A DNA stretch of 64,000 nt from Citrobacter enshiensis (lineage in GTDB: Bacteria > Pseudomonadota > Gammaproteobacteria > Enterobacterales > Enterobacteriaceae). The translations under genes were made by a program, and so were the position numbers. The notes beneath the pieces were generated by a model that saw nothing but the letters and a program-made list of their open reading frames with translations, had not been told where the DNA came from and did not search any database. Location of the stretch: assembly GCF_029338175.1 (NCBI RefSeq), contig NZ_CP119862.1, positions 3,752,839 to 3,816,838 of the forward strand, read 5' to 3'. Below, one piece after another: positions 17,785 through 26,284 of the stretch; the first letter of the stretch is position 1, and each line of letters begins with the position of its first letter.

Positions 17785-17811
17785 TGGACTGCCCCGGCAG
17801 TCCATTTTTTT
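17785..17811 (+). terminator. Terminator after lafA
   Basis: A perfect 9-bp stem TGGACTGCC/GGCAGTCCA with a 2-base loop is followed by a run of T. It isolates lafA from lafB, which has its own sigma54 promoter. Confidence 0.92.
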
Positions 17812-17857
17812 GTGATGGTCCTGAATATGCGACGTCTACATTTCCGTAATAAAAATC

Positions 17858-17871
17858 GGCACGATTTTTGC
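17858..17871 (+). promoter_or_regulatory. Sigma54 promoter of the lafB operon
   Basis: GGCACG-attt-TTGC, preceded by TC, with correct GG-N10-GC spacing. It lies about 40 bases before the lafB start codon. Confidence 0.85.
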
Positions 17872-17912
17872 TTTTACGATGTTCAGCGCTCACTGAGAGG
17901 CATACACACACT

Positions 17913-19175
17913 ATGATTAACCCCTCCTATCTGGCCAACTACTTCACCGCCCTCGAGCGGGCGCCTTACGATGAGCGCTATCAGGCCCAGATGGCCGACG
18001 TGGACGCTCAGATTACCGCCTGGGGAGAAATTGAAACCGCTATTACCAGCGTACAAACGGCAGCAAAAGCGCTGTATGCGGACAACGACGGCTTCAACAC
18101 CACCAAAGCATCGGTATTACCGGAAAACTCCGGCGCGACCGTATCAACCGGTGCGGGCGCCATTCCGGGTCACCACGAACTCTATGTCGAGCAGGTCGCC
18201 AAGGCGCAGCAGGAGTCGCTCAACTTCGGTACCAGCGGCAATGTGCCTGCCGGCACCCTGACGATTGATGGCACTGACGCCGATGGCAACCCGCTGAGTC
18301 TGGTTATCGACACCGGCACACTCACCCCGCCCACCGTTGAGTCGCTCTCCAATGCCATCAACGCCCAGGGCGATGATCTGGGGATCTCAGCCTCGGTACT
18401 GAAGGACGATACCGGCAACTACAACCTGGTGGTGACCAGTGACGATACCGGCGTCGAGAATGGGTTTACCATCACCTTTTCTGACCCTTCCGTTACCCAG
18501 AAAACGCTGAGCCAGGCGCAAAACGCCATCGTCTGGTACGGCGGTCAGAACACTGGCATCCGTTACGAGTCCCAGAGCAATACCATCAGCGACATGATCC
18601 CCGGCGTCACCATCAACGTTACCCAACCGGGCCAGTTGACGATTGATGTCATACCGGACACCGAAGCGATCACCACCGACGTACAAGCCTTTGTCGACAG
18701 CTACAACGCGATGCTCGACGTGTTCACCACCCATGTGAACACCCCGGAAGGCGCGCTGTACGCCAACGGCTCGGCACGCGGCATCCAGAACAGTCTCAAG
18801 CAGACGTTCTATACCGTCAGCCCGGACGGCATGATGATGGCCAACTACGGCATCACCTCCGATCCCTACACCGGCAAGCTGACGCTGGATACCGAAGAGC
18901 TGCAAACCGCGCTCACCGAGAACCCCGAAGATGTGGCGGCCCTGTTCAAAGACGTGGCCACGCAAATCGACGATCTCGTTTACAACTACACGTCCACCAG
19001 CGGCACCATCTACAACGCCCAGCAAAGCCTGGACAAAGAAAAAGCCGGCATCCAGTCCGATATGGACGCGCTCGATCGGCGTATGGATAAGGTCTACCAG
19101 CAGTACCTGAAAGAATTCACTGAAATGGCTGAGTACATCAGCATCATGAATGCCACCTCGGCCATGTTCCAATAA
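17913..19175 (+). CDS. lafB: Lateral filament cap protein (FliD-like)
   Basis: A 420-residue FliD homologue that caps the growing filament and folds flagellin subunits. The N-terminal FliD_N region (PSYLANYFTALERAPY onward) and the C-terminal helical part (YQQYLKEFTEMAEYISIMNATSAMF) are recognisable. ATG 17913 follows GAGAGG at a rather long spacing. First gene of the lafB-lafU run. Confidence 0.9.
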   Translation: MINPSYLANYFTALERAPYDERYQAQMADVDAQITAWGEIETAITSVQTAAKALYADNDGFNTTKASVLPENSGATVSTGAGAIPGHHELYVEQVAKAQQESLNFGTSGNVPAGTLTIDGTDADGNPLSLVIDTGTLTPPTVESLSNAINAQGDDLGISASVLKDDTGNYNLVVTSDDTGVENGFTITFSDPSVTQKTLSQAQNAIVWYGGQNTGIRYESQSNTISDMIPGVTINVTQPGQLTIDVIPDTEAITTDVQAFVDSYNAMLDVFTTHVNTPEGALYANGSARGIQNSLKQTFYTVSPDGMMMANYGITSDPYTGKLTLDTEELQTALTENPEDVAALFKDVATQIDDLVYNYTSTSGTIYNAQQSLDKEKAGIQSDMDALDRRMDKVYQQYLKEFTEMAEYISIMNATSAMFQ

Positions 19176-19191
19176 CCAGGCAGGAGTCGCC

Positions 19192-19572
19192 ATGTTTGAC
19201 AATGACAACCCGCTAATCGCCTATCGGCAGAATGCCGGAGCCGCCCGTATCGCCGCCGCCAGCCCACAGCAACTGGTCGTCATCCTGCTCGATCACCTGC
19301 TCGACGAACTGGATTATATCGAAAACTATATCGCCACCATGCAGCTCAACCGCAAGGGCGACAGTATCAGCAAGTGCCTGGAGATCCTGCATGTTCTGGA
19401 TGCCAGTCTGGATATCCAGAACGGTGGGAAGCTGGCTGAAACCCTGCACCAGCTCTACGACTTTTGCAGCCGCCGCCTTCTGACCGTCAACCTGCGCAAT
19501 CAGCCTGAGCCTCTGCAAGAGGTACGTCGGGTGATTATTCCGCTCAAGGAAGGCTGGGAAGGTACTACGTGA
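19192..19572 (+). CDS. lafC: Flagellin export chaperone FliS-like
   Basis: A 126-residue helical protein. The FliS hallmark of an early Tyr/helix block (PLIAYRQNAGAARIAAASPQQLV) and a helical bundle are present. It should bind the C-terminus of LafA and stop premature polymerisation. AGGAG precedes ATG 19192; overlaps lafD by GTGA. Confidence 0.9.
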   Translation: MFDNDNPLIAYRQNAGAARIAAASPQQLVVILLDHLLDELDYIENYIATMQLNRKGDSISKCLEILHVLDASLDIQNGGKLAETLHQLYDFCSRRLLTVNLRNQPEPLQEVRRVIIPLKEGWEGTT

Positions 19573-19880
19573 TAAGCCGTATCAAAGAGCATGGTGAGCA
19601 ACTGCTCGCCACCATGGAAGAGGCAGCGGCAAAACGCCAGTGGAGGACATTAATTCGCCTGGATGGCCAGCTTGCCGACCTGTTACGCCGTCTCGGGCAT
19701 CAGCCAGCCCTTAAAAACCAATTGCCAATGACCGAATGGCAGGCCCGCCATCGGCAGATAATTACCCAACTGGAAGCCCGCCAGGCATGGCTGGGCGAGC
19801 GCCTGCGCGGCGACAGTGAATTGCGGGAAGGCAAACGCACCTATCGTGAAGTTCAGTTGTACGGAGGAGAAAAGCAGTGA
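19569..19880 (+). CDS. lafD: FliT-like small chaperone LafD
   Basis: A 103-residue charged helical protein in the FliT position, between fliS and fliK homologues. Its sequence is poorly conserved and the call rests on position and size. GTG start overlapping lafC. It probably assists the cap protein or export. Confidence 0.7.
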   Translation: MISRIKEHGEQLLATMEEAAAKRQWRTLIRLDGQLADLLRRLGHQPALKNQLPMTEWQARHRQIITQLEARQAWLGERLRGDSELREGKRTYREVQLYGGEKQ

Positions 19881-21028
19881 TTCAACCCACACCAGGTTTG
19901 CCGTACGGAAGCCAGGCTTCCCCTGCACCCGGAAGTTTCGTTGCCTTGTCCCAGGCAAGACCAGGGGCCGCTTTCCGCTTTGATAACAATACGGGTTTCC
20001 CGGCAGTGGACGAGCTGATGGTGGAGATCGAACAACTGCGCAAAATCGCAGCGAATGAACCGGACCTGCTGGCCCGGCTGGATGAGATGCTGGAAGCGCT
20101 CCGCGCCCACAACGAGGGAAACAAAGATGCGCCCGCCAGGCTGGTGGAGACGGTAAGCCAGTTGTGGCAGCGCCAACCCCAGGACCCCGCTATCGTGGCT
20201 CAGGTACAGCAGGTTTTCTCCACGCTACAACAGGCGCTGGCAGCAGAACCCAGGAGCGAATCCCTGATTGCGCAGTTGCGGGGCATGCAGGCGATGTCTC
20301 CGGCACCCCAGCGGCAAGGCGCAGAGTTGACCGTGGCCGAGCTTCAGAAACAGGCGCCGCATCAGACAGGCAAGCTAACCAATGGCGCCCCCCTGGCCCC
20401 TCTACAGACGCAGGCGCTCCTGACACAGCCAAAACCAGACTCTCAGTTGCTCTCTTTGCTGAGTACGATGGCGCTGAATAGCGAACAACTGAGTGAGCTG
20501 ACAAGCCAGGTCCAGTTGCGCCAGACGCAGCCTTTGCTCCCCGTCGCGACAAACACGGTGAGTCGGCCGATGCCTGGCTCAGGCGGGCATGAGTTTTCCC
20601 CTTTGACCCTGGACAGACAGCCTTCCCTGTGGGCCGAGCAGATGCTGGCGCCGCTGGTGGACCGCCTGCGGGTACAGAACCACCTGGGGGTAAAACAGGC
20701 AACCCTGCGACTCGATCCGCCCGATCTGGGCAAACTCAATCTCCAGGTGCGAACCGAGGATGACAGAGTCTTTATCCAGATCTCGGCCACCAACCCGGCG
20801 GTCAGGGATCAACTGCTGCAATTAAGCGACAAGCTGCGACAGGATCTGCTGTCCGGACAGTCGTACAGCCAGGTCGACGTCGAAATCGGCCAGCACGGCG
20901 ATCAAACCAGCGACCGGCAGACCAGTGATGATGAAAAGCACATTGCCCTCGCCGCCGAAGGGCACGATGAACCCGAGGCTCGCTCGCTTGCAACGACCTC
21001 CGATTATCATCTGGACACCTATGTCTGA
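19877..21028 (+). CDS. lafE: Hook-length control protein FliK-like
   Basis: A 383-residue protein. A long low-complexity Gln/Ala/Pro N-terminal part is followed by the globular Flg_hook domain (about 250-350, with LRLDPPDLGKLNLQV), which switches FlhB specificity. GTG start overlapping lafD. It measures hook length and triggers the switch to filament export. Confidence 0.88.
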   Translation: MIQPTPGLPYGSQASPAPGSFVALSQARPGAAFRFDNNTGFPAVDELMVEIEQLRKIAANEPDLLARLDEMLEALRAHNEGNKDAPARLVETVSQLWQRQPQDPAIVAQVQQVFSTLQQALAAEPRSESLIAQLRGMQAMSPAPQRQGAELTVAELQKQAPHQTGKLTNGAPLAPLQTQALLTQPKPDSQLLSLLSTMALNSEQLSELTSQVQLRQTQPLLPVATNTVSRPMPGSGGHEFSPLTLDRQPSLWAEQMLAPLVDRLRVQNHLGVKQATLRLDPPDLGKLNLQVRTEDDRVFIQISATNPAVRDQLLQLSDKLRQDLLSGQSYSQVDVEIGQHGDQTSDRQTSDDEKHIALAAEGHDEPEARSLATTSDYHLDTYV

Positions 21029-21064
21029 TTACCCTCTTTTCCTTTTATAACGAGACAGTTATCC

Positions 21065-21520
21065 ATGGCAAAAAATATTATTATCGGCCTTCTTCTGGTG
21101 TTGCTGGCTGGCGGTGGTGGTTATTTCTATCTCGGTGGGATGGAAGGAATACAGAAATGGCGGGAGACGTCTGATGCTGAACAAAGCGAAGGCCAACCTG
21201 AACTGCGGCTCTATACCATCGAAAAGGTCCTGTTAACCCTGCCGGAGGCGGGTCAAACCCGGCTGCATCACGGCCAGCTTGATGTTGTGCTGACAAGCTT
21301 CGATCCCCAAACCGTCGCGACCCTGAAGAAACTGGATCCACTGCTGCGCAATATCATCGTCGAGACATTCTCCGACAAGACATTCGACCAGCTCAGAGAA
21401 ATGAAAAATTTCAACACGCTGCAAAAGGATCTTCAGAGTGCGTTCGTGGTGGCGCTTGCCAGGTACAAGATCAACCTCGAACTGGTGGATGTGAAAATCA
21501 GTAAGATGGTCTTGCAATAA
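21065..21520 (+). CDS. lafF: FliL-like stator-associated protein
   Basis: A 151-residue single-pass inner-membrane protein. Residues ~4-24 form the membrane anchor (IIIGLLLVLLAGGGGYFYLGG). The periplasmic part has the FliL pattern, ending in the VDVKISKMVLQ beta strand. FliL supports stator function. Confidence 0.88.
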   Translation: MAKNIIIGLLLVLLAGGGGYFYLGGMEGIQKWRETSDAEQSEGQPELRLYTIEKVLLTLPEAGQTRLHHGQLDVVLTSFDPQTVATLKKLDPLLRNIIVETFSDKTFDQLREMKNFNTLQKDLQSAFVVALARYKINLELVDVKISKMVLQ

Positions 21521-21531
21521 CAGGTGCCGTG

Positions 21532-22263
21532 ATGTCGATGTTTGCCACCCACGATTCCGCGCTCTTCGAACAGTTCCAGGAGCGCAAACATATTGAAAGC
21601 GATCTGCTTCGCCAGTATCTGCCGCTCGTCCACAAGCTCGTCAACCAATTGCACAGCCATGCGGGTCCCATTATGGGACGAGAAGACATGATCCAGCTCG
21701 GGTTAATGGCACTGCTGGATGCGCTACGCCGCTATCCTGGGCAACTGGATGGCGGATTTATCAGCTATAGCAAACAGAAAATCAGAGGCGCGATCCTTGA
21801 TGAGCTAAGAAGACTCGACTGGCGTTCGCGCGGCGCGCGCCAGGAAGCCCATCGCCTCAACGATGCGACCCGCCTGCTGACCCAACAGCTCAGCCGCTCT
21901 CCCAAACCGGATGAACTGGCAGCAGAGATGGGTATCACCCTTGACGAATTGCGAACGCTGGAACAGGAGTCCCACGCGAATGCCTTGCAGAGTCTGGAGA
22001 CACTGCTTGAGCAAGGCGAGCATTGCCATCCCGCGAGCAGTGACACCACAGAACCCCTGGAGAGACAACGTTGGCTGGCACAGGCCCTTGGGCAACTGCC
22101 TGAGCCCGATCGACTGGTGCTGAGCCTCTACTATCAGCATGAGCTGAACATGAAAGAAATTGCCGTCGTCATGCAAAGAACCGAGGCCCGGGTATGCCAG
22201 TTGCATAAGCAGGCTATCTCCCGTCTGCAGGCGGTATTACAAAATGAAATGGAGTCGTACTGA
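21532..22263 (+). CDS. lafS: Lateral flagellar sigma factor (sigma28)
   Basis: A 243-residue FliA-type sigma factor. Region 2 (DLLRQYLPLVHKLVNQL, then KQKIRGAILDELRRLDW), region 3 and region 4 (LPEPDRLVLSLYYQHELNMKEIA) are intact. It should read lafA and flgM late promoters and be held by FlgM. ATG 21532 follows AGGTG; its TGA overlaps the lafT ATG. Confidence 0.93.
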   Translation: MSMFATHDSALFEQFQERKHIESDLLRQYLPLVHKLVNQLHSHAGPIMGREDMIQLGLMALLDALRRYPGQLDGGFISYSKQKIRGAILDELRRLDWRSRGARQEAHRLNDATRLLTQQLSRSPKPDELAAEMGITLDELRTLEQESHANALQSLETLLEQGEHCHPASSDTTEPLERQRWLAQALGQLPEPDRLVLSLYYQHELNMKEIAVVMQRTEARVCQLHKQAISRLQAVLQNEMESY

Positions 22264-23120
22264 TGTTAAAAATTGTAGGCATCCTCGTGGTGCTGATCGC
22301 CGTCATCGGTGGTTATATCTTTGCGGGCGGCGCGATCCGCATGCTCTGGCAGCCCGCCGAATACATTATCATTCTGGGGGCGGCTGGGGGCGCCATGCTG
22401 CTGGCCAACGACAAGGAAGTGCTGAAAAGCATCTGCACCCAATGCAAGCGGGCCTTTGTGAAACATGATGATGGCGACCTGTACCAGCAGTTTATCCTGC
22501 TGACTATGGAGGTGCTGGAAAACACCAAGCGCCAGGGGCTTAAGTACCTGGACGAACACATTGAAAACCCGCAGGAAAGTACACTCTTTGCCAAATATCC
22601 GCTGATTCTGGATGAGATCCAGCTGGTGACTTTTCTCACCGACAACCTGCGCCTGCTTTCAATGGGCAGGATAGAAGGGTACGAACTGGAGGCCATCCTC
22701 GACAAAGAGATCGGCGCAATCGCCGAAAAACGGTTCTCCGCTTCTCAGGCCGTCGGCACGATTGCCGAAGCCATGCCGGGCTTTGGTATCCTGGCGGCGG
22801 TTCTGGGGATAGTCATCACCATGGGCAACATTGATGCCGGTATTGTCATTGTCGGTCTCAAAGTTGCGGGCGCGCTGATCGGCACCTTCTTCGGTATCTT
22901 CATGTGCTACGGCGTACTCAGCCCGCTGTCTGAAGCCATGAAAGCGACGGTCGATCGCGATATGACGCTGCTCTACGCCTGCCGCGAAGTCCTGATCAAC
23001 TTCGCTGCCGGAAAATCCCCGTTGATGTCCATTGACGCCGGTCGCCGCATGATCCCGGAAAAATACAAACCCACTTTCGCCATCATGGAAAGCTGGATTG
23101 AAGAGGCTAAGGCGCGATGA
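22263..23120 (+). CDS. lafT: Lateral stator protein MotA-like
   Basis: A 285-residue membrane protein with four hydrophobic segments and a long cytoplasmic loop. It includes the MotA block around AMPGFGILAAVLGIV. It forms the ion channel with LafU. Start overlaps the lafS stop and end overlaps the lafU start. Confidence 0.93.
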   Translation: MLKIVGILVVLIAVIGGYIFAGGAIRMLWQPAEYIIILGAAGGAMLLANDKEVLKSICTQCKRAFVKHDDGDLYQQFILLTMEVLENTKRQGLKYLDEHIENPQESTLFAKYPLILDEIQLVTFLTDNLRLLSMGRIEGYELEAILDKEIGAIAEKRFSASQAVGTIAEAMPGFGILAAVLGIVITMGNIDAGIVIVGLKVAGALIGTFFGIFMCYGVLSPLSEAMKATVDRDMTLLYACREVLINFAAGKSPLMSIDAGRRMIPEKYKPTFAIMESWIEEAKAR

Positions 23121-24061
23121 CCGAAAACAGCGATTCCGATAAGAGACGCAAAGGGTCGGTCATCATCAAACGGGTGACCAAAGTGAGCAGTGGTCAGCAT
23201 ACCGGTGCCTGGAAGGTCGCCTTTGCCGACTTCGCCATCTCTATGATGGCGCTGTTCCTGGTGCTCTGGATCATGGGGGCGACGACGGAAAAAGAGCGCA
23301 AGCAGATGGCGGAAGCCGTGGCCAGCAACAAGATAGTGGAACTGGACGGCGCCTCTGCGTTGCTGGAGGGGGCTGGCGGCAACTCTGTGCTGGAGGAGAC
23401 GGTAACCTCGTCATTGCCCTCGACACAAGAGGAAGAAGAGACGCCAGAGAAGGCAAACGAGAACAAGATTAAGGAGGCTCTCGCCAGACAAGCTTCCTGG
23501 TACGAATCTCAGGCGCAGCTTGGCCAGTTGGCTGAAGATCTGTCCAGCACAATCCAGGCGATGAAAGTCAGCGACAGCGTCGTTATCGAAGTGGTTGAGC
23601 AAGGGGTGAGAGTCCGCTTTCAGGATCAGGCCAAAAAGCCGCTGTTCGCCAGCGGCAGTCGGGAACTTAGCGGCTATTTTGTCAAGATATTGCGATCTCT
23701 CGCGCCGGTCTTCGCCAGGATCAACAATCGGGTGATGATCACGGGTCACTCTGATGCCACGCCGCTCAACAATGCCTTTTATTCCAACTGGGAACTGTCC
23801 ACAGAGCGCGCTATCACGGCACGTCACGTACTGGTACAAAACGGCATGAAACCTGAGCAAGTGATCCAACTGGCGGGCTATGCCGACACCATGCCTATTC
23901 AGGACAAAGATCCGTTAGATCCAGTCAACCGTCGTATTGAGATATTGATTCTGACCGAAAAAGGGGAAAAAGAGCTGAAGAAGATGTTCAGAAACAGCGC
24001 GGCCCCGATTCCCTCCGGGACTCCCTCTTCTGCGCCAGCCACACCACAGGTTAAACAGTGA
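23117..24061 (+). CDS. lafU: Lateral stator protein MotB-like
   Basis: A 314-residue protein. The single N-terminal membrane helix carries the ion-binding Asp38 in AFADFAISMMALF. An OmpA-like peptidoglycan-binding domain follows (GHSDATPLNNAFYSNWELS). Ion type cannot be read with certainty. Last gene of the lafB operon, ending in a Pro/Ser-rich tail. Confidence 0.93.
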   Translation: MTENSDSDKRRKGSVIIKRVTKVSSGQHTGAWKVAFADFAISMMALFLVLWIMGATTEKERKQMAEAVASNKIVELDGASALLEGAGGNSVLEETVTSSLPSTQEEEETPEKANENKIKEALARQASWYESQAQLGQLAEDLSSTIQAMKVSDSVVIEVVEQGVRVRFQDQAKKPLFASGSRELSGYFVKILRSLAPVFARINNRVMITGHSDATPLNNAFYSNWELSTERAITARHVLVQNGMKPEQVIQLAGYADTMPIQDKDPLDPVNRRIEILILTEKGEKELKKMFRNSAAPIPSGTPSSAPATPQVKQ

Positions 24062-24097
24062 AAACCAGGTTATGCGCAGCAAATGAAACTATAGCCT

Positions 24098-24119
24098 GAA
24101 CCCGCATCCCAGCGGGTTC
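24098..24119. terminator. Hairpin between lafU and the flgL-linked gene
   Basis: A perfect 8-bp stem GAACCCGC/GCGGGTTC with a 6-base loop is followed by TTCC. The T run is weak, but its place between convergent operons supports termination. Confidence 0.7.
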
Positions 24120-24126
24120 TTCCGGT

Positions 24127-24222
24127 CTTACGGAAACACGTCGGCAATTTTCAGCCGGACCAGCCCACACCAGGCCACCTGAGTTTTTGTTTAAACAGAC
24201 AAACGGAAATCCCTGAAGTCAG
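24127..24222 (+). repeat. Intergenic repeat, copy 2
   Basis: Starts CTTACGGAAACACGTCGG, includes GTTTAAAC and ends within the stop codon of the minus-strand gene at 24219. Direct repeat of 16261-16358. Confidence 0.85.
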
Positions 24223-25298
24223 GGTTCTTCTCGCCAGCGCTCGCCGACGGCCAGGATGTTCTGTACGGTTCCTCGCTGGACATTGGCCTGGGTCGTGAAC
24301 AGCACCAGCGGATGGGATGACTCCTTATCAAAGCTGGACATCACATGAGTCATCAGGGCATCGAGTTCATCCGTTCCCAAATCGTTGGGCTGTGCCTGCA
24401 ATTGCCCCATCCATTGACTCTGCATCTGCTGCAACAGGAAGAAGTGCGACTCTATCTCACGGCCCAGACGACCGATTCGCCCCTGGGCCAGGGTGAGATC
24501 CTCTTCATTGCCTAACTTCCAGAGGCCAATTTCTCGCCAGGAGATATCGGGTTCCAGTTGCAATTTAATCGGCTCCCCCGTTGGAATACGGACGCCCCCA
24601 CCCCGGACGTAGAGCTGTCCGTTGACCGCCTTCCACTGCTCGATCGGCACACTAAACACCAGCCCACCCTCTTCACCGGGTCGCGAGCGGATCCCCAGTC
24701 GCGCAAATGCGCGGCCAATCTGGCGGATGCGGACATCCAGTAACGAATCCCCCTTAATGCTAAGACCGGCGCGCACCGGACGCCCCCCCAGTAATATCAG
24801 CTCGAGGTGCTCATCACGCCCCGCAGGCGTTAGCAGGTTCAGACCCGGAATGGAAAACTCCCGGATATCCTGATAACCGAGTAATGCCGGGCGAATCCCC
24901 TGGGTCAACAGACGCAGACCACGATAGTGAGTCTGGAACGGGATCCGGGCCACCAGCCGCTTCTGCTCCTGCAACTGGTTCGTCCAGCCTTTGAAGGAAC
25001 CTGCCTCTTTGATGGCAGCGAAGAGCTGCAACAGATCGCGCAGCCCCTGTCTGACCAGCAACAGCGCGCGCAGGGTAATCTGCACTGCCGTCGCCTGCTG
25101 TTGGAGGGAACCCACCTGGGCCCAAAAGCGGTGTAAATCATAGCGTCCCGGAAGCGGGCGTAATAGCGGAGCAGGCAGTTGCTCCAGTTCCGGGCCTTTT
25201 CGTGATTCCGTAACGGGGGAGCCCAGAGGCGTCGTAAAACGCCGCCTCTGAAGCCCGTCAAGCTGACCGGTGCGTGGGGTAGTATTAGCAACCTTCAT
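24219..25298 (-). CDS. Unknown flagellar-locus protein downstream of flgL
   Basis: A 359-residue soluble-looking protein with no signal or membrane segment. It starts 3 bases after the flgL stop and is the last gene of the flgB-flgL operon, so it should be co-expressed with hook and junction proteins. I recognise no domain. Its place matches that of lafW, a putative hook-associated gene of other lateral loci, but I cannot confirm homology. The middle (about 165-290) looks beta-rich, the ends helical. The stop codon lies in a repeated intergenic sequence. Confidence 0.75.
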   Translation of the reverse strand: MKVANTTPRTGQLDGLQRRRFTTPLGSPVTESRKGPELEQLPAPLLRPLPGRYDLHRFWAQVGSLQQQATAVQITLRALLLVRQGLRDLLQLFAAIKEAGSFKGWTNQLQEQKRLVARIPFQTHYRGLRLLTQGIRPALLGYQDIREFSIPGLNLLTPAGRDEHLELILLGGRPVRAGLSIKGDSLLDVRIRQIGRAFARLGIRSRPGEEGGLVFSVPIEQWKAVNGQLYVRGGGVRIPTGEPIKLQLEPDISWREIGLWKLGNEEDLTLAQGRIGRLGREIESHFFLLQQMQSQWMGQLQAQPNDLGTDELDALMTHVMSSFDKESSHPLVLFTTQANVQRGTVQNILAVGERWREEP

Positions 25299-25301
25299 GC
25301 A

Positions 25302-26225
25302 TTACATCATCTGGAATAAATTCATCTGAGACATATCCAGATAGGTTTTCTGTACCGCCTGCAGCGCGACCATCGATTCGGAAAGGTCCATTGCCGCTTT
25401 TGCGTAATCCAGGTCGCCAAACTGCCCCTGTAACTGTTGGTTGAACATCAGAACATCAGTATGAGAGAGCTGCATGTCATCGACCATGTTCATGCGTCCC
25501 CCCAACTCGGCAATCTGCATGTTAATCGCATCCTGAAAATCACCGACGGCGGTCAGCAGATCATTAGATGCCTGGGCAACCTGCTCCGGAGTGGCGTTAG
25601 GATCGCGCAGCACCTCCACCGTATCGTCAATGGTGTTGAAGATGTCATCACCGCTGCCGAAAAGGTGATCAAACGGGCTAAAGGCCGCATCAATGCTGGT
25701 ACCTTCCCCCACCGGCACCGGACGCGTGCCATTGTCGCCCTTGTAGACCCAGGTGGTCTCACCGGTTGCCGGATCGGTCTCTTCAACCAGAGGAGGCGTG
25801 TCGGTCACATTGCCGCCAAACATATAGAAACCGGTCGGCGAGGTACCATTGAACTGCATCGCCAGCGCCTCGTTCAGCTCTTCCAGTTCGGCGGCATACG
25901 CCTCCAGTTCTTCCGGAGAGGCTGAACCAGAACCAATATTGATCGCGATCTCCATGACCCGATCGCAGATAGAGTTCATCTGGCTCAGGTAACTGTCGGC
26001 CGACATGAAAATGGACTCCAGATTATTGAGGTTGTCCATATAGGTGTTGATCTGGTTTTCACTGTGGCGCAGATCCTGAATGGCGCGGGCCGCCAGGGGA
26101 TCGTCAGAAGGGCGCAGCAAGCGGTTGCCGGTGGCCATCTTCGCCGCCGTCTCATAGTAACTGGCGTTTGATTTGACCATCGCACTGTACATGGTCGTGT
26201 TCATCATGTTGGAACTGACACGCAT
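25302..26225 (-). CDS. flgL: Hook-filament junction protein FlgL
   Basis: A 307-residue FlgL homologue. The flagellin-like N-terminal helix (MRVSSNMMNTTMYSAM, then LLRPSDDPLAARAI) and C-terminal helix are present. With FlgK it joins hook and filament. The tail lacks the long variable insert of flagellins. Confidence 0.92.
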   Translation of the reverse strand: MRVSSNMMNTTMYSAMVKSNASYYETAAKMATGNRLLRPSDDPLAARAIQDLRHSENQINTYMDNLNNLESIFMSADSYLSQMNSICDRVMEIAINIGSGSASPEELEAYAAELEELNEALAMQFNGTSPTGFYMFGGNVTDTPPLVEETDPATGETTWVYKGDNGTRPVPVGEGTSIDAAFSPFDHLFGSGDDIFNTIDDTVEVLRDPNATPEQVAQASNDLLTAVGDFQDAINMQIAELGGRMNMVDDMQLSHTDVLMFNQQLQGQFGDLDYAKAAMDLSESMVALQAVQKTYLDMSQMNLFQMM

Positions 26226-26284
26226 AGGAGTTTCTCACAAGATAGTCTTACGCTTCTCCCACCCTCAGGCCGGAGAGGACGCCA

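Noticed and set aside
18387-19208. A 273-codon minus frame over lafB
   Set aside because: Exact antisense of the FliD-like gene, rich in His, Val and Gly as expected of a shadow.
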